The notes: a model not told the origin generated them from the sequence alone. DNA of 55,805 nt from an uncultured Prevotellaceae bacterium (GCA_902799765.1 CADCBZ010000045.1:1-55805); one strand, 5' to 3'; shown: positions 16,889 through 27,225, counted from the stretch's first letter. Numbers and translations: made by a program.

Positions 16889-18160
16889 CTATTCTTGTTT
16901 CTTCTTTCCGAATTCGGGATCGATCTTCAACAGGGCCGTGACGATATAGGTCATGCTGCAGGCTACCACCACGATGAGGAAGAAGGTGGGATAGCCTACT
17001 GTCTCCTGGAGGGCTCCGGCAAAGAGTCCTGGAATCATCATCGAGAGGGCCATGAAGGCGGTGCAGAGTGCATAGTGGGCCGTCTTGTGTTCACCCTGAC
17101 TATAATATATAAGGTATAGCATGTAGGCCGAGAAGCCGAAGCCGTAGCCGAACTGCTCGATGAAGATGCAGACGTTGATGATGAAGAGGTTAGAGGGCAG
17201 GGCATAGGAGAGATACACATACACGAGGTCGGGTAGGGTGATAGCCATCACCATCGGCCAGAGCCAACGCTTCAGACCGTCTCGGCTGGCTACGATACCG
17301 CCCAGGATGCCGCCTAAGGTCAGTCCGATGACACCTACCGTACCCTGCACGAGTCCGTATTCCGCTGGTGAGAGCCCGAGTCCGCCCTGGGCTGTGGTGT
17401 CGATCAGGAAGAGGGCGCTGACCTTGGCCAACAGACCCTCCGGCATGCGGTAGAACAGCATGAAACAGATGCCTGCCCACACCTGGGGCTTCTGGAAGAA
17501 GGTCTTCAGCGTATGCCAGAATTCCTGCAGGATCTGCTGACCGTTCATCTTCTCTAAACCCTTGTCTTCAGAGGGGCGCGGCAGGATGTAATGATGCCAG
17601 AGCCAGAAGGCGATGAAGAGACCTGCCATCCCGTAGAACATGATGCTCCAGGAGTATTTGATGTTGCGTGTCACCACTTCGAGGTTACCTGCCAGCATCA
17701 CCAGCAGACCCTGTCCCACAATCGTGGCGATACGGTAGAACGTGGAACGGATGCCTACGAAGTAAGCCTGGTCGTGCTCCTCCAGTCCGAGCATATAGAA
17801 GCCGTCGGCAGCGATGTCGTGGGTGGCACTTGAGAAGGCCATCAGCCAGAAGAAGGCCAACGACCCCTGTAGCCAATACGGCGCAGGAATGGTGAAGGCC
17901 ACGCCGCCCAACGAGGCGCCGATGAGCAACTGCATGGTGACGATCCACCAGCGCTTCGTCTTGATGATGTCGATAAACGGGCTCCACAGCGGTTTGATGA
18001 CCCATGGCAGATAGAGCCACGAGGTGTAGAGCGTGATGTCGGTATTGCTCAGGCCCAGTCGTTTGTACATGATGAGTGAGATGGTCATTACCGCCACGTA
18101 GGGGAGACCTTCAGCAAAATAGAGGGTGGGCACCCATGCCCAGGGAGATTTTTTATTCAT
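16889..18160 (-). CDS. MFS transporter, AmpG-like (PAT family)
   Basis: The start is set at the ATG at 18160 ([20 protein letters not shown]), which overlaps the end of the upstream gene by eight bases; the frame extends further upstream but that part lies inside the neighbour. The 423-residue protein has about 12 hydrophobic segments and AmpG-like motifs: [12 protein letters not shown] in helix 1, [16 protein letters not shown], and [12 protein letters not shown] in helix 4 to 5. AmpG-type permeases import anhydro-muropeptides or similar solutes. Coupling to a gene with a SpoIID domain supports a link to cell wall fragments, but the substrate is inferred. Confidence 0.75.
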   Translation of the reverse strand: MNKKSPWAWVPTLYFAEGLPYVAVMTISLIMYKRLGLSNTDITLYTSWLYLPWVIKPLWSPFIDIIKTKRWWIVTMQLLIGASLGGVAFTIPAPYWLQGSLAFFWLMAFSSATHDIAADGFYMLGLEEHDQAYFVGIRSTFYRIATIVGQGLLVMLAGNLEVVTRNIKYSWSIMFYGMAGLFIAFWLWHHYILPRPSEDKGLEKMNGQQILQEFWHTLKTFFQKPQVWAGICFMLFYRMPEGLLAKVSALFLIDTTAQGGLGLSPAEYGLVQGTVGVIGLTLGGILGGIVASRDGLKRWLWPMVMAITLPDLVYVYLSYALPSNLFIINVCIFIEQFGYGFGFSAYMLYLIYYSQGEHKTAHYALCTAFMALSMMIPGLFAGALQETVGYPTFFLIVVVACSMTYIVTALLKIDPEFGKKKQE

Positions 18161-21100
18161 ACAGTCGTTTGATTTGTGCGTTGCGATAATAGAATAGGAG
18201 GATCTCATCGTAGGTCTTACCCTGCTCGCCCATGACGGCAGCACCTATCTGACAGAGACCGACACCATGTCCCCAGCCCTTGCCGTTGAGGATGAACTTG
18301 TCGCCCTCCTTTGTCACGTCGAAGGCAGAGCTGTAGAGATGGGTCTCGCTGAGGGTTCGACGGATCTCGAGTTCCTTGCCAATGGTAAGGGTCTTCTTGC
18401 TGCCCACGATCTTCAGCTTCCAGATGCGGCCGCTCTTGCCGCGGGCTACCGGGATGAGGTCGATGATCTCGCCGAAGTCATCCTTCAGCTTGCTGTTCAC
18501 GAGCTCAGAGAGTTCGGCCTGCGTATATTCCACCTTCCAGCGATAGAAGTCGGGTGTCTCCTGATCAAAGTCGTTGAGCACCTGCGAGAGGATATGCTTG
18601 TCGTTGGTGTTGCAGTAAGGATCGTGGAAGCTCACGAGATAAGGCTTGGGCGTGTCTTCCCAACAATACTGGAACTCTTCCGTCTCTCCGCCACAACACT
18701 TCGAGAAGCGGGCATCACAGATCTCGTCGCCATAGGCGAGAATCTGTCCACGGGTGGCGCTGATGGCCTCTACCACATGGGCGTTGCTGGCCTTGGTGAT
18801 ACCTTGATAACGCTGACAATGATCATCGGCGCAGACATCGAAGATGGTATGATCCTCGCGGTCGTACCAGCGGATGATCTCATCGTCTTTCTTGATGAAT
18901 GAGAAGAAGCCGTCGCTACCGTTCTCGCGCTGCTGACGCTTCTCCATCTGGGCAAGGAGCCACGAACGGGAGATGACGGCGTGGGCCTTCAGGAACTCTA
19001 ATGAAGAGGTGGCCGACATCTCGCTGGAGATGACACTCGTGAGGTATTTCTCTACCGGCAACTCGTTGATGGCAACAATCTGATCTGCCTCTACCACCAG
19101 GTGGAGCGTTCCCTCGAACACCTGTGTCTCCTTACGTTCCCAATGGAAGTTCACGCCGATGGTGACATCGTGGAGTGAGAATGAGGCGTCGGGGGCCTGA
19201 GGCGTGAAGTTGAGTTCGCGATACTGCGTACCGCGCCACAGGATTCCACCCTCGGAGAATTCTACCGTCTGCTCACCTGTGATCACCTCGCCCTTGGCGA
19301 TATAAGGACTGTTGAGGGTAAATGAGATCTTCTCTGCCGAGACGATGCCTACATTGACATCAGGCTCCTTCTGGAAGTGAGAAGTGAGGAGTGAGGAGTG
19401 AAAAGTCTGGGTAGAGGTCTTCAGCTTGTCGATGACCTGCTGGAACTCGTCCTTGGTGAGCGACACCTCATTCAGGATGCCAAGTGCCGTTTCAGGCGTC
19501 AGCCGTTCGAAGTCCTCCTGTCGTGGCGTGATGATCAGACCCGACATGTCGAGGGCGCCCGGACTGATGATATATTGGTCGTTGCCCGTTGCATAATAGC
19601 AGTCGGGACGGTGCTTCCTGCGTGGGAACACCACAGAGAGGAAATCGTCATTGCGGCGCCAGCTCACGATGTTCATCATGGGCTCTGTATCGTCGTCCTG
19701 CATCGGCAGGGCCTCGTAAAGTCTCAGGAACAGCTGTTCGTCACCATATTGTGAACGGCTTCGGATCAGCAGGGCAGGACAAGGATACTCCTCTATCACA
19801 GAGATGTCCTCGTGCTCGTTCAGGCTCACGATCTGCGTCATGTTACGACTCAACCGCTGCCACGACAACTGCATGGGCAGCACACCGCTCGTACCAGCCT
19901 GGAAATGGGCATGATCAGGAGCCGACGCGCCACACTTCGGACCATTATAGAAGACCAGCATCTCCGGGTATTCCTCCAACAGCTTATGGATCTGTCCGTA
20001 GCTGTTGTGGATTAGCTGCGGCTCGTGCTTCACGCTGGGAATGGTGAAGTGGATAGGCAGGATGGGGAAGGGGTTCACCAGCAGGTCATATTGATTGCCG
20101 ATGTTCTTCTTCACCTGCTCCTTCGGACGGTTCTGTTCGCAGAGGAAACAGGGACGTGCTGCCACCGCCTGCTTGTCGATGCTGGCACCTGTAGAGACGA
20201 TACGCGCGGGATTCCATTGTACTTGCATCGTCGAGGAACCCACAGCCAACTCACGGGTCTTCACGTTACGCAGCTCCCGATAGCGACGACGGGCATCGTC
20301 CCATTTCTCCAACTGACGGTTGAAGAAGCGCAGCAAAGGCGAATCCACCATCTGCTCCTGACGTCCTTGCAGCATCTGCTGACGTGCCAGGATCTCAAGG
20401 GTGCGCAACTGGTCTTTATAGAGGTTGTTGGCGTTGATCTTGTCAATGCTGAGGGCTGCATCGCTGTTACCTCCCCAACGGCGACACAGATAGAGCTCCG
20501 TGAAGATGCGTCCGATGCGATAATGGCGCGAGAAGATCAGTCCCAAGGCATAGTCCTCACCATACGAGGTGTTGGGGAAGCCGATCTGTCGCAGCAAGGG
20601 GGTGAAGAAGGCACGGGGAGCACCTAAACCATTGATGCGCAGGGCGTTGTTGGGGCCGTTCTCATCCGTCCACTCCTTGTGGTCGATGAGTCCTGGCGGC
20701 AAGGTGTTCAGGTCGAAGTCGCACATGCGGTAACTACCGATCACCATCGCTGCATTCTGCTTGTGGAAGGCATCCACCACCTGCTGCAGGGTCTTCGGCG
20801 AGGAATAGAGGTCGTCGGAGTCGAGCTGTACGGCAAAGCGTCCACACCGGTCATCATGGATGGCAGTATTCCAGCAGCCGCCAATGCCTAAGTCCGTACG
20901 TTCTGGGATGATATGGATCAGTCGCTCGTCATGGATGCCCTCCAACAGCTCCGTCGTACGGTCTGTAGAGTGGTTATCCACCACGATGACATTATACTTG
21001 AAGTTCGCCTTCTGATTGAGGGCGCTGTTCACGGCGTCGCAGATGGTCTTTTCCCGGTTATAGACGGGAATCACGACGGAGGCCTCGACGTCAAACTCCT

Positions 21101-21836
21101 GTTCGTTGAAGTCAGGACGACGGTAATAGGAGGGGTCGATCTTCGCGCCGATCTCCGCCAGATGGGCGGTAGCGGCCTGTTCCATCTCGATCTGCACCTC
21201 ACGGTTACGTGGGTTCACGTAGTCAAACTGCTTCACGCCAGAGGCACGGGTATCGGTCTCTTCCTCGGTATAGAGCTTCTCGTTGATGTGGAAGATACGT
21301 CCGTTCCTGCTCAGGAAGAGGCGAAGGGCATAGAGTCCTGCATGTTGATAGGGGTGCTCCTCGGCCTGTGAGGCAAACGCCTGCAGCAACGCGGTCTTCA
21401 CGAGGATCAGCGAACCGAAGTCGAAGTCATCGCGGATACTACCCAACTGATAGTCGATGACGGGGTGGGGCTTACGCTCCCCCTCGATGATGTCGAAGTG
21501 GTCGGCATACACCATCGCTGCATCGGCATCGAACGCCACGCGCACCAGTCTGTCGAGGGCTCCTAAGCCGATCTCCAACTGGTTGGGCTTCGTCTGCAGC
21601 AACACGTAGTCGGCTTTGGCTTGTTCGGCAATGTTTGCCAGCGTCTGACTACTGGTTAGGTTACCTGCCTCCACCTGTTGGCAGTCCTTGAAACTGTCTG
21701 CTTCTTCACCTGAAAGCGGTTCTGAAACTAAAAGGAATATACGTTGGATTGACTTGCTGCCCCTCAACTGAGCCACAATCTGCTGTGTGACCTGGATGGA
21801 ACCGCAAGGCAAGAAACAATCAATTTTTTCTCTCAT
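18153..21836 (-). CDS. fusion of GT2 glycosyltransferase, DUF4922 (HIT/GalT-like) and SpoIID/LytB domains
   Basis: This 1227-residue protein joins three parts. Residues 1-230 form an N-terminal glycosyltransferase-like region, and 250-500 a family 2 glycosyltransferase ([42 protein letters not shown]). Residues 540-810 form a DUF4922 domain with a HIT-type PDHAHFQAG motif near residue 640, as in sugar-1-phosphate nucleotidyl transferases or phosphorylases. Residues 860-1227 form a SpoIID/LytB domain ([39 protein letters not shown]), which in spore formers trims peptidoglycan glycan strands. No signal peptide is visible although the SpoIID part would normally act outside the cytoplasm. It overlaps the AmpG-like transporter gene, so both are co-translated. 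A role in cell wall or glycan turnover is an inference. Confidence 0.75.
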   Translation of the reverse strand: MREKIDCFLPCGSIQVTQQIVAQLRGSKSIQRIFLLVSEPLSGEEADSFKDCQQVEAGNLTSSQTLANIAEQAKADYVLLQTKPNQLEIGLGALDRLVRVAFDADAAMVYADHFDIIEGERKPHPVIDYQLGSIRDDFDFGSLILVKTALLQAFASQAEEHPYQHAGLYALRLFLSRNGRIFHINEKLYTEEETDTRASGVKQFDYVNPRNREVQIEMEQAATAHLAEIGAKIDPSYYRRPDFNEQEFDVEASVVIPVYNREKTICDAVNSALNQKANFKYNVIVVDNHSTDRTTELLEGIHDERLIHIIPERTDLGIGGCWNTAIHDDRCGRFAVQLDSDDLYSSPKTLQQVVDAFHKQNAAMVIGSYRMCDFDLNTLPPGLIDHKEWTDENGPNNALRINGLGAPRAFFTPLLRQIGFPNTSYGEDYALGLIFSRHYRIGRIFTELYLCRRWGGNSDAALSIDKINANNLYKDQLRTLEILARQQMLQGRQEQMVDSPLLRFFNRQLEKWDDARRRYRELRNVKTRELAVGSSTMQVQWNPARIVSTGASIDKQAVAARPCFLCEQNRPKEQVKKNIGNQYDLLVNPFPILPIHFTIPSVKHEPQLIHNSYGQIHKLLEEYPEMLVFYNGPKCGASAPDHAHFQAGTSGVLPMQLSWQRLSRNMTQIVSLNEHEDISVIEEYPCPALLIRSRSQYGDEQLFLRLYEALPMQDDDTEPMMNIVSWRRNDDFLSVVFPRRKHRPDCYYATGNDQYIISPGALDMSGLIITPRQEDFERLTPETALGILNEVSLTKDEFQQVIDKLKTSTQTFHSSLLTSHFQKEPDVNVGIVSAEKISFTLNSPYIAKGEVITGEQTVEFSEGGILWRGTQYRELNFTPQAPDASFSLHDVTIGVNFHWERKETQVFEGTLHLVVEADQIVAINELPVEKYLTSVISSEMSATSSLEFLKAHAVISRSWLLAQMEKRQQRENGSDGFFSFIKKDDEIIRWYDREDHTIFDVCADDHCQRYQGITKASNAHVVEAISATRGQILAYGDEICDARFSKCCGGETEEFQYCWEDTPKPYLVSFHDPYCNTNDKHILSQVLNDFDQETPDFYRWKVEYTQAELSELVNSKLKDDFGEIIDLIPVARGKSGRIWKLKIVGSKKTLTIGKELEIRRTLSETHLYSSAFDVTKEGDKFILNGKGWGHGVGLCQIGAAVMGEQGKTYDEILLFYYRNAQIKRLYE

Positions 21837-21922
21837 TGGGATTTGATTTCTGTTTTAATTAGGCGCAAAATTCGCAAAAATATTTGAGAATACCAAATAA
21901 AACGGGTAAAAACTCAAATTTA

Positions 21923-21955
21923 TTTGGTTTTTCGCTCAGTTTGCACTATCTTTGC
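21923..21955 (+). promoter_or_regulatory. Bacteroidetes promoter of the rlmN block
   Basis: TTTG at 21923-21926 and TATCTTTGC at 21947-21955 are 20 bases apart. The start codon of rlmN follows at 21972, which supports that start over an open extension upstream. Confidence 0.75.
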
Positions 21956-21971
21956 AGCCAAAAAGAAACAG

Positions 21972-23012
21972 ATGCAGCAGGATAAGAGAGTTTTGCTTGG
22001 TATGTCGCTCGACGAATTGAAGACTGTTGTGAAGGAGCTGGGGATGCCCCAGTTCACGGCTGGTCAGATAACGAAGTGGCTCTATCAGCAGCACGTGAGT
22101 AGCATTGACGAGATGACCAATATCTCTAAGGCGAATCGCGAGAAGCTGTCTGAGCAGTTTGTTATCGGGGCGATGCAACACATTGATTGCCAGCGTTCTA
22201 TTGATGGAACGTTAAAGTATCTCTTTCCCGTTGGCGATGGCTCGAAATTCGTCGAGACGGTCTATATCCCCGATGGCGATCGTGCCACGCTTTGTGTGTC
22301 TTGTCAGGTGGGCTGTAAGATGAACTGTCTGTTCTGTCAGACGGGTAAACAAGGCTTTGAAGGCAGTCTCACGGCAGGCGATATCCTGAATCAGATCTAT
22401 GCCTTGCCGGAGCGCGAGAGCCTCACGAACATCGTGTTTATGGGTCAGGGAGAGCCGATGGATAACCTCGACAATGTGTTGCGGGCTACCGAGGTGCTCA
22501 CGTCGGATTGGGGTTATGCCTGGAGTCCCCGTCGCATCACGGTAAGTAGTGTGGGTATCAAGGGCAAGCTGAAGCGCTTCCTTGATGAGAGTGAATGTCA
22601 TGTGGCCATCTCGATGCACTCGCCCCTGCCCGAACAGCGTCAGCAGCTGATGCCAGCCGAGCGTCAGATGTCAATCACCGAGGTGGTGGAGCTGTTAAAG
22701 CAGTACGACTTCACCCATCAGCGCCGTTGTTCGTTCGAGTATATCTGTTTTGCAGGACTTAACGACACCACGATGCATGCCCGCGAGATCGTTAGGCTAT
22801 TGCAGGGGCTGGAGTGCCGTGTGAACCTCATCCGTTTCCACGAGATTCCTGATGTCGATCTGCCTGGTGCCGACGAGAAGCGGATGGAGTCGTTGCGCGA
22901 CTACCTCACGAAGCATGGTATCTTCACCACCATCCGCGCCAGTAGGGGACAGGATATCTTTGCCGCCTGCGGCCTGCTGAGTACAGCTAAGAAATTGAAA
23001 ATTGATAATTGA
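21972..23012 (+). CDS. rlmN: 23S rRNA (adenine-2503-C2)-methyltransferase RlmN, radical SAM
   Basis: The 346-residue enzyme methylates A2503 of 23S rRNA, and A37 of some tRNAs, using two S-adenosylmethionines and a 4Fe-4S cluster. The cluster motif CKMNCLFC is at about residues 116-123 within SCQVGCKMNCLFCQTGKQGF. GQGEPMDN and the catalytic Cys in DIFAACGLLS near the C-terminus are present, so the enzyme looks complete. The start at 21972 (MQQDKRVLLGMSLDELK) lies 17 bases after the -7 box. It is the first gene of the plus-strand block; the next gene begins five bases after its stop. Confidence 0.95.
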   Translation: MQQDKRVLLGMSLDELKTVVKELGMPQFTAGQITKWLYQQHVSSIDEMTNISKANREKLSEQFVIGAMQHIDCQRSIDGTLKYLFPVGDGSKFVETVYIPDGDRATLCVSCQVGCKMNCLFCQTGKQGFEGSLTAGDILNQIYALPERESLTNIVFMGQGEPMDNLDNVLRATEVLTSDWGYAWSPRRITVSSVGIKGKLKRFLDESECHVAISMHSPLPEQRQQLMPAERQMSITEVVELLKQYDFTHQRRCSFEYICFAGLNDTTMHAREIVRLLQGLECRVNLIRFHEIPDVDLPGADEKRMESLRDYLTKHGIFTTIRASRGQDIFAACGLLSTAKKLKIDN

Positions 23013-23017
23013 AATAT

Positions 23018-24067
23018 ATGGAAGATAAAAAGATTCGCGTGGCAATCACGCATGGTGACACGAACGGCATCGGCTACGAGCTGATTCTCAAGGCATTTGA
23101 GGATCCCATGATGCTCGACCTCTGTACACCGATTATATATGGTTCCCCAAAGGTGGCCTCCTTTCATCGTAAGGCGATGGAGCTGGAGACCCAGTTTCAT
23201 ATGATCGACAAAGCCGAGGATGCCCATCCCAATCGTCTGAACCTCTTGTCAACCTTCGACGAGGAGGTGAAGGTGGAATTCGGCCAACCCACGGCGGAGT
23301 CGGCTGAGGCTGCCCGTAAGGCGATGGCTCGTGCGAAGGAGGATCTGCAGAAGGGGCTCTTCGACGCCCTCGTCACGGCTCCTGTGCAGCCTGCTCCCAA
23401 TCCTCCGCGTGAGGACAAGGCGCTCACGGTGATGTGTAGCGACAAGGTTCGTATCGGCTTGGTCACCACCCATCTGCCGCTCAAGGATGTGGCGCAGGCC
23501 ATTACCGTAGAGAAGGTAGTCGATAAGGGCACCATCTTCCACCATAGTCTGCGTCGCGACTTCCGCATCTCCAGTCCGCGCATCGCCGTCCTGGCACTCA
23601 ATCCCCAGCTGGGATCGGAAGAAGAGCAGGTCATCAAACCTGCCATCGAGGCGTTGGAGAAGAATGACATCCAGGCCTTCGGACCCTATGTGGCTGATGA
23701 GTTCTTCGGCAAGGACATGTACTATGACTTCGACGGTGTGCTGGCGATGTACGACGATCAGGGTGTCGTGCCTTTCAAGACGCTCTCCTTGGAATATGGT
23801 ATCAAACTCAAGGCTGGTATCGCGGTGGTAGTGGTAACGCCCGATCAGGATCCCTCCTTTAATATCGCGGGTAAGGGCGAGGCCGACGCACAGTCGATGC
23901 GCCAAGCCATCTATACGGCTGTTGATATGTTCCGTCATCGGGCGGATTACGATGCACCGTTGGGCAATCCGCTGCCGAAACTCTATCACGAGAAACGTGA
24001 GGATGGCGACAAGGCCAGATTCGCCGTTAGGGCCAAGGATCAGTTTAAAACACCGCCTGAAAAGTGA
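23018..24067 (+). CDS. pdxA: PdxA-like 4-hydroxythreonine-4-phosphate dehydrogenase, metal-binding His residues missing
   Basis: The ATG at 23018 gives MEDKKIRVAITHGDTNGIGY, the opening of Bacteroidetes PdxA, and the whole 349-residue length follows this family (NAD-dependent step of pyridoxal phosphate synthesis). Conserved places are altered. After LVTAPV (residue 128) the usual segment with FPGHTEY is replaced by a short Pro-rich joint. LNPHAG is LNPQLG, several residues shorter. MYHDQG is MYDDQG, and the SPDHGTA region is TPDQDPSF. In known PdxA proteins the His residues at these sites bind the metal and substrate, so this protein is likely inactive as PdxA or has a changed role. Its gene order between rlmN and the sigma-54 activator is the normal one. 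Confidence 0.75.
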   Translation: MEDKKIRVAITHGDTNGIGYELILKAFEDPMMLDLCTPIIYGSPKVASFHRKAMELETQFHMIDKAEDAHPNRLNLLSTFDEEVKVEFGQPTAESAEAARKAMARAKEDLQKGLFDALVTAPVQPAPNPPREDKALTVMCSDKVRIGLVTTHLPLKDVAQAITVEKVVDKGTIFHHSLRRDFRISSPRIAVLALNPQLGSEEEQVIKPAIEALEKNDIQAFGPYVADEFFGKDMYYDFDGVLAMYDDQGVVPFKTLSLEYGIKLKAGIAVVVVTPDQDPSFNIAGKGEADAQSMRQAIYTAVDMFRHRADYDAPLGNPLPKLYHEKREDGDKARFAVRAKDQFKTPPEK

Positions 24068-24133
24068 TTTTCCGTTAAAAATCTGCCAAAATTGCAGATT
24101 TATCGAAAATAATATGTAATTTTGTCAGCTCAA

Positions 24134-25355
24134 ATGAAGACAACCGAATTACAGGCCATCAAACAGCGGTACAATATCGTGGGCAACTGCGAGGCATTGA
24201 ACCATGTGCTTGACGTCGCATTACAAGTGGCGCCAACCGACTTGTCTGTACTCATCGTCGGAGAGAGTGGTGTAGGTAAGCGACAATTCCCCTCGCCGAC
24301 GCGAGAAATATTTCGCCATCAACTGCGGTTCGATTCCTGAAGGCACCATCGACTCCGAGCTCTTCGGACATGTGAAGGGTTCCTATACAGGCGCTATCAA
24401 CGACTCACCAGGTTACTTCGGTGTGGCCAACAAGGGCACGCTGTTCCTCGATGAGGTGGGAGAGTTGCCGATGGCTACACAGGCCCGACTGCTCCGTGTG
24501 CTCGAAACGGGAGAATATATCCCCGTCGGCGGCACCGAGATCCGCAAAACCGATGTGCGCATCGTGGCTGCCACGAATGTCAACATCCGTCAGGCCATCA
24601 GCGAGGGCCGCTTCCGCGAAGACCTCTATTACCGTCTGAACTCCATTCCCATCCAGATGCCTTCGTTGCGCGAACGCGGCGAGGATATCGTGCTGCTCTT
24701 CCGTCTCTTTGCCATGCAGATGGCCGAGAAATACAAGATGGACCGCATCACCCTTGATGAGAGTGCCAAGCAGCTGTTGCTGAAATACAAGTGGCCAGGC
24801 AATGTGCGTCAGCTCAAGAATATCACCGAGCAGATCAGCGTGCTCTCGCCGGAGCGACTGATCACCGCCGACATCCTGCGCCATTTCATCCCCGAGGATC
24901 ATGAGACCACCCAGTTGGCTACGATTCCTCATGAGGGCGGCGACCACAGCTTTGAGAACGAACGTGAGATTCTCTATAAGATCCTCTTCGAACTGCGCGG
25001 CAATGTGAACGATATGCGTCGCGAGATGAGTGCGCTGAAAAAGCAGCTCGACGATGTGCAGGGCGGCACCACGCCTGTCAGCACGCCGATCCCCACCACG
25101 CAGCTGGCTCCCATCACGCCCGCATCTCTCTCCACGCTCCACGCTCCACTCTCCACTGCTGAGGACGCTGTGGCTGAGGAATATGTGGAGCCCGAAAAAG
25201 AACAAGAGAACCTGAACCTGAGCGACCTGAGTAAGCAGATGCTTGAAAAAGCGCTGGAGCGCAATCACGGCAATCGGAAACGCGCGGCTCAGGAACTGGG
25301 TATCAGCGACCGCACCCTTTATCGCAGACTGAAACAATATGGACTGGACAAATAA
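24134..25355 (+). pseudogene. sigma-54-dependent transcriptional activator, disrupted after the Walker A Lys
   Basis: From 24134 the frame reads MKTTELQAIKQRYNIVGNCE to VLIVGESGVGK (Lys codon 24278-24280), then goes out of frame and stops at 24340. The correct frame resumes at once with NSPRRREKYFAINCGSIPEG, then SELFGHVKGSYTGA (GAFTGA-like sigma-54 contact loop), LFLDEVGELP (Walker B), the R-finger region and a C-terminal Fis-type HTH (AAQELGISDRTLYRRLKQYG). The usual seven or eight residues after GVGK are gone; a loss of about 23 bases explains both the gap and the frameshift. As sequenced, no working activator can be made. The gene order before lptE and secG is that of intact Bacteroidetes genomes. 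Confidence 0.75.
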
Positions 25356-25860
25356 AACCTTTAAAGTTGTGATGGCGGCGGTAGCCACCGTCATCCTCAC
25401 AGCTTGCTCCGTCAGCTATAAGTTCAACGGCGCCAGCATCGACTATACGAAAACGAAGACGATCCAGATAGCCGACTTCCCCATCCGAAGTGCATACGTG
25501 TGGGGACCGATGGGCCCGTTGTTCAACAACACCCTCAAGGACCAGTTCACCAGTCACACCCGTCTTGAACTGGTGCGACGCAACGGCGATCTGAAGCTCG
25601 AAGGCGAGATCACCCGCTACGAACAGCGTAACAAGGCGGTATCTGCAGAGGGTTACTCTGCCCAGACGGAGCTCTCGATGACTGTCAACGTGAGATTCAC
25701 CAACAACGTGAACCATAACGAGGACTTCGAACAGCAGTTCACCGCCGTGCAAACCTATGACTCCATGCTCTCCCTCAACTCCGTGCAGGAAGAGCTCGTA
25801 GCCAAGATGGTCAACGACATCTGCGATCAGATATTCAATGCCTGCGTAGCCAACTGGTAA
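25339..25860 (+). CDS. lptE: LptE-family lipopolysaccharide assembly lipoprotein
   Basis: The 173-residue protein has a signal peptide with lipobox (VMAAVATVILTAC) and then CSVSYKFNGASIDYTKTKTI and NTLKDQFTSHTRLELV, the Bacteroidetes LptE pattern. It would sit in the outer membrane with LptD and help to insert lipopolysaccharide. The start ATG at 25339 lies inside the last codons of the disrupted sigma-54 activator (17-base overlap), so translation is coupled. An internal ATG at 25372 would give a shorter signal peptide. Confidence 0.8.
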   Translation: MDWTNKTFKVVMAAVATVILTACSVSYKFNGASIDYTKTKTIQIADFPIRSAYVWGPMGPLFNNTLKDQFTSHTRLELVRRNGDLKLEGEITRYEQRNKAVSAEGYSAQTELSMTVNVRFTNNVNHNEDFEQQFTAVQTYDSMLSLNSVQEELVAKMVNDICDQIFNACVANW

Positions 25861-25882
25861 AAAAGACAGATAACAATAACCG

Positions 25883-26641
25883 ATGGAACGGATAACAGAA
25901 CTGATACGACACCCGGAACACCTGGATCGCGATACCCTTTATGAGTTGCGCTCCCTCTGTGCTCTGTATCCCTACTATCAGACAGTCCGTCTGCTGATGC
26001 TCCAGAATCTGTATCTGCTCCACGATCCCACCTTCGATGAGGAACTGCGCCGTGCGGCCATCTATATCACCGACCGTCGTGTGCTCTTCAATATGATCGA
26101 AGCGTCCCATTACCAGCTCAAGCCCAAGACCAGCCGTCAACAGACTGCTGCCGCTGCCGCCCCTGCTGGGAGTCGCACCATATCGCTCATCGACAACTTC
26201 CTCGATTCCATCCCCAAGGAAGAGGAAAAGCCGAGTACCAAGAAGCGCAAGCCGACGCCTGCCGATGCCGCCATCGACTACGTGGCCTATCTGCTCGATA
26301 CGGAAGATGAGATGGGGGAAGCTGCCGAGGTGCCCGAAATGCCTGGTCAGCAACTCATTGATACTTTCATAAATAGTGACAAACCGAAGTTCGTGCTCAG
26401 TGAGGCCCCTGCAACTGGCTCACTATCCGTCGAAATCGATGAAATAGCCTCTGAAGGGGTGGGTGAGGAGTATTTTACTGAAACTTTGGCCAGAATTTAC
26501 ATCAAACAAGGCAGATATTCGAAAGCACTTGAAATAATTCAGCGATTAAGTTTGCAATTTCCGAAAAAAAATGCTTACTTTGCAGACCAAATTCGTTTCT
26601 TAGAGAAATTGATACTAAATAATAATAAAAAAAATAAGTAA
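25883..26641 (+). CDS. hypothetical protein between lptE and secG, possible TPR-like C-terminus
   Basis: The 252-residue cytoplasmic protein begins MERITELIRHPEHLDRDTLY. Its N-terminal part is helical, the middle is a low-complexity linker with Lys, Pro and Ala (KPSTKKRKPTPADA), and the last 50 residues (FTETLARIYIKQGRYSKALEI onward) look like a single tetratricopeptide repeat. The gene is commonly seen between lptE and secG in Bacteroidetes. It ends five bases before secG. The function is unknown; protein interaction is the only thing the repeat suggests. Confidence 0.65.
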   Translation: MERITELIRHPEHLDRDTLYELRSLCALYPYYQTVRLLMLQNLYLLHDPTFDEELRRAAIYITDRRVLFNMIEASHYQLKPKTSRQQTAAAAAPAGSRTISLIDNFLDSIPKEEEKPSTKKRKPTPADAAIDYVAYLLDTEDEMGEAAEVPEMPGQQLIDTFINSDKPKFVLSEAPATGSLSVEIDEIASEGVGEEYFTETLARIYIKQGRYSKALEIIQRLSLQFPKKNAYFADQIRFLEKLILNNNKKNK

Positions 26642-26646
26642 AAAAG

Positions 26647-27027
26647 ATGTACACACTATTTGTAATTCTTATCGTGATTGCAGCCCTGCTGATGATCGGT
26701 ATCGTGCTCATTCAGGAGTCAAAAGGTGGAGGCCTGGCTTCCAACTTCTCTTCTTACAACCAGATCGGTGGTGTCCGCAAGACTACCGACTTCATCGAGA
26801 AGACCACTTGGGGCCTTGCAGCCGCTATGGTGGTGCTCAGCGTTGCTTGCGCTTATGTTGCTCCTCAGGCTCTCAACGATGTGTCTGTGATGGAGAACTA
26901 TGAGGTACCTGCCACGAACCCGAACAACCTGCCTGGTTTCGGTGCCAGCCAGCAGAAAGATGCTGCAGCCCCTGCAGCTCCTGCTGCACCTGAGGCTCCT
27001 GCCGCACCTGCCCAGCCAGCAAAATAA
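26647..27027 (+). CDS. secG: preprotein translocase subunit SecG
   Basis: The 126-residue inner membrane protein starts MYTLFVILIVIAALLMIGIV (first membrane helix), followed by IQESKGGGLASNFSS, the conserved SecG loop, and a second helix (TWGLAAAMVVLSVACAYV). The C-terminal tail is rich in Ala and Pro. SecG works with SecY and SecE in protein export. It closes the rlmN to secG block. Confidence 0.9.
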   Translation: MYTLFVILIVIAALLMIGIVLIQESKGGGLASNFSSYNQIGGVRKTTDFIEKTTWGLAAAMVVLSVACAYVAPQALNDVSVMENYEVPATNPNNLPGFGASQQKDAAAPAAPAAPEAPAAPAQPAK

Positions 27028-27044
27028 TCAAATTTGGAAAAAAA

Positions 27045-27083
27045 GTACGAGTTTTATTTGGTCAATCCAAAAAAAACTCGTAC
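27045..27083. promoter_or_regulatory. 39 bp imperfect palindrome overlapping the tRNA promoter
   Basis: GTACGAGTTTT (27045-27055) is matched by AAAACTCGTAC (27073-27083), and inside it TTTGG (27057-27061) pairs with CCAAA (27067-27071) around the loop TCAAT. The element begins 17 bases after secG and contains the -33 box and part of the -7 box of the tRNA promoter. It may end secG transcription or regulate the tRNA. Confidence 0.55.
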
Positions 27084-27089
27084 CTTTGC
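27057..27089 (+). promoter_or_regulatory. promoter of tRNA-His
   Basis: TTTG (27057-27060), 20 bases, TACCTTTGC (27081-27089) fits the Bacteroidetes consensus. The tRNA starts 18 bases downstream. Confidence 0.7.
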
Positions 27090-27107
27090 ACCCGCAAAAC
27101 CAACATG

Positions 27108-27181
27108 GTGCCCGTAGTTCAGTTGGTTAGAGCGTCAGATTGTGGTTCTGAATGTCGACGGTTCGAGTCCGTCCGGGTGTA
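27108..27181 (+). tRNA. tRNA-His (anticodon GTG), probable island attachment site
   Basis: The cloverleaf is clear: acceptor GTGCCCG, D-arm GTTCAGTTGGTTAGAGC, anticodon stem TCAGA with loop TTGTGGT and TCTGA, variable ATGTC, T-arm GACGG TTCGAGT CCGTC, then CGGGTGT. The anticodon GTG reads His codons. The outer acceptor pairs are three wobbles in a row (G1-U72, U2-G71, G3-U70), and base 73 is A where bacterial tRNA-His has C opposite G-1. No CCA is encoded. The left half looks native and the last bases altered, as happens when a mobile element inserts at the 3-prime end of a tRNA gene. All accessory genes lie directly downstream. Confidence 0.8.
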
Positions 27182-27225
27182 AGTCAAGCACTTACAGGGA
27201 TTTTTAATTCCCGCACCTTTCAATT

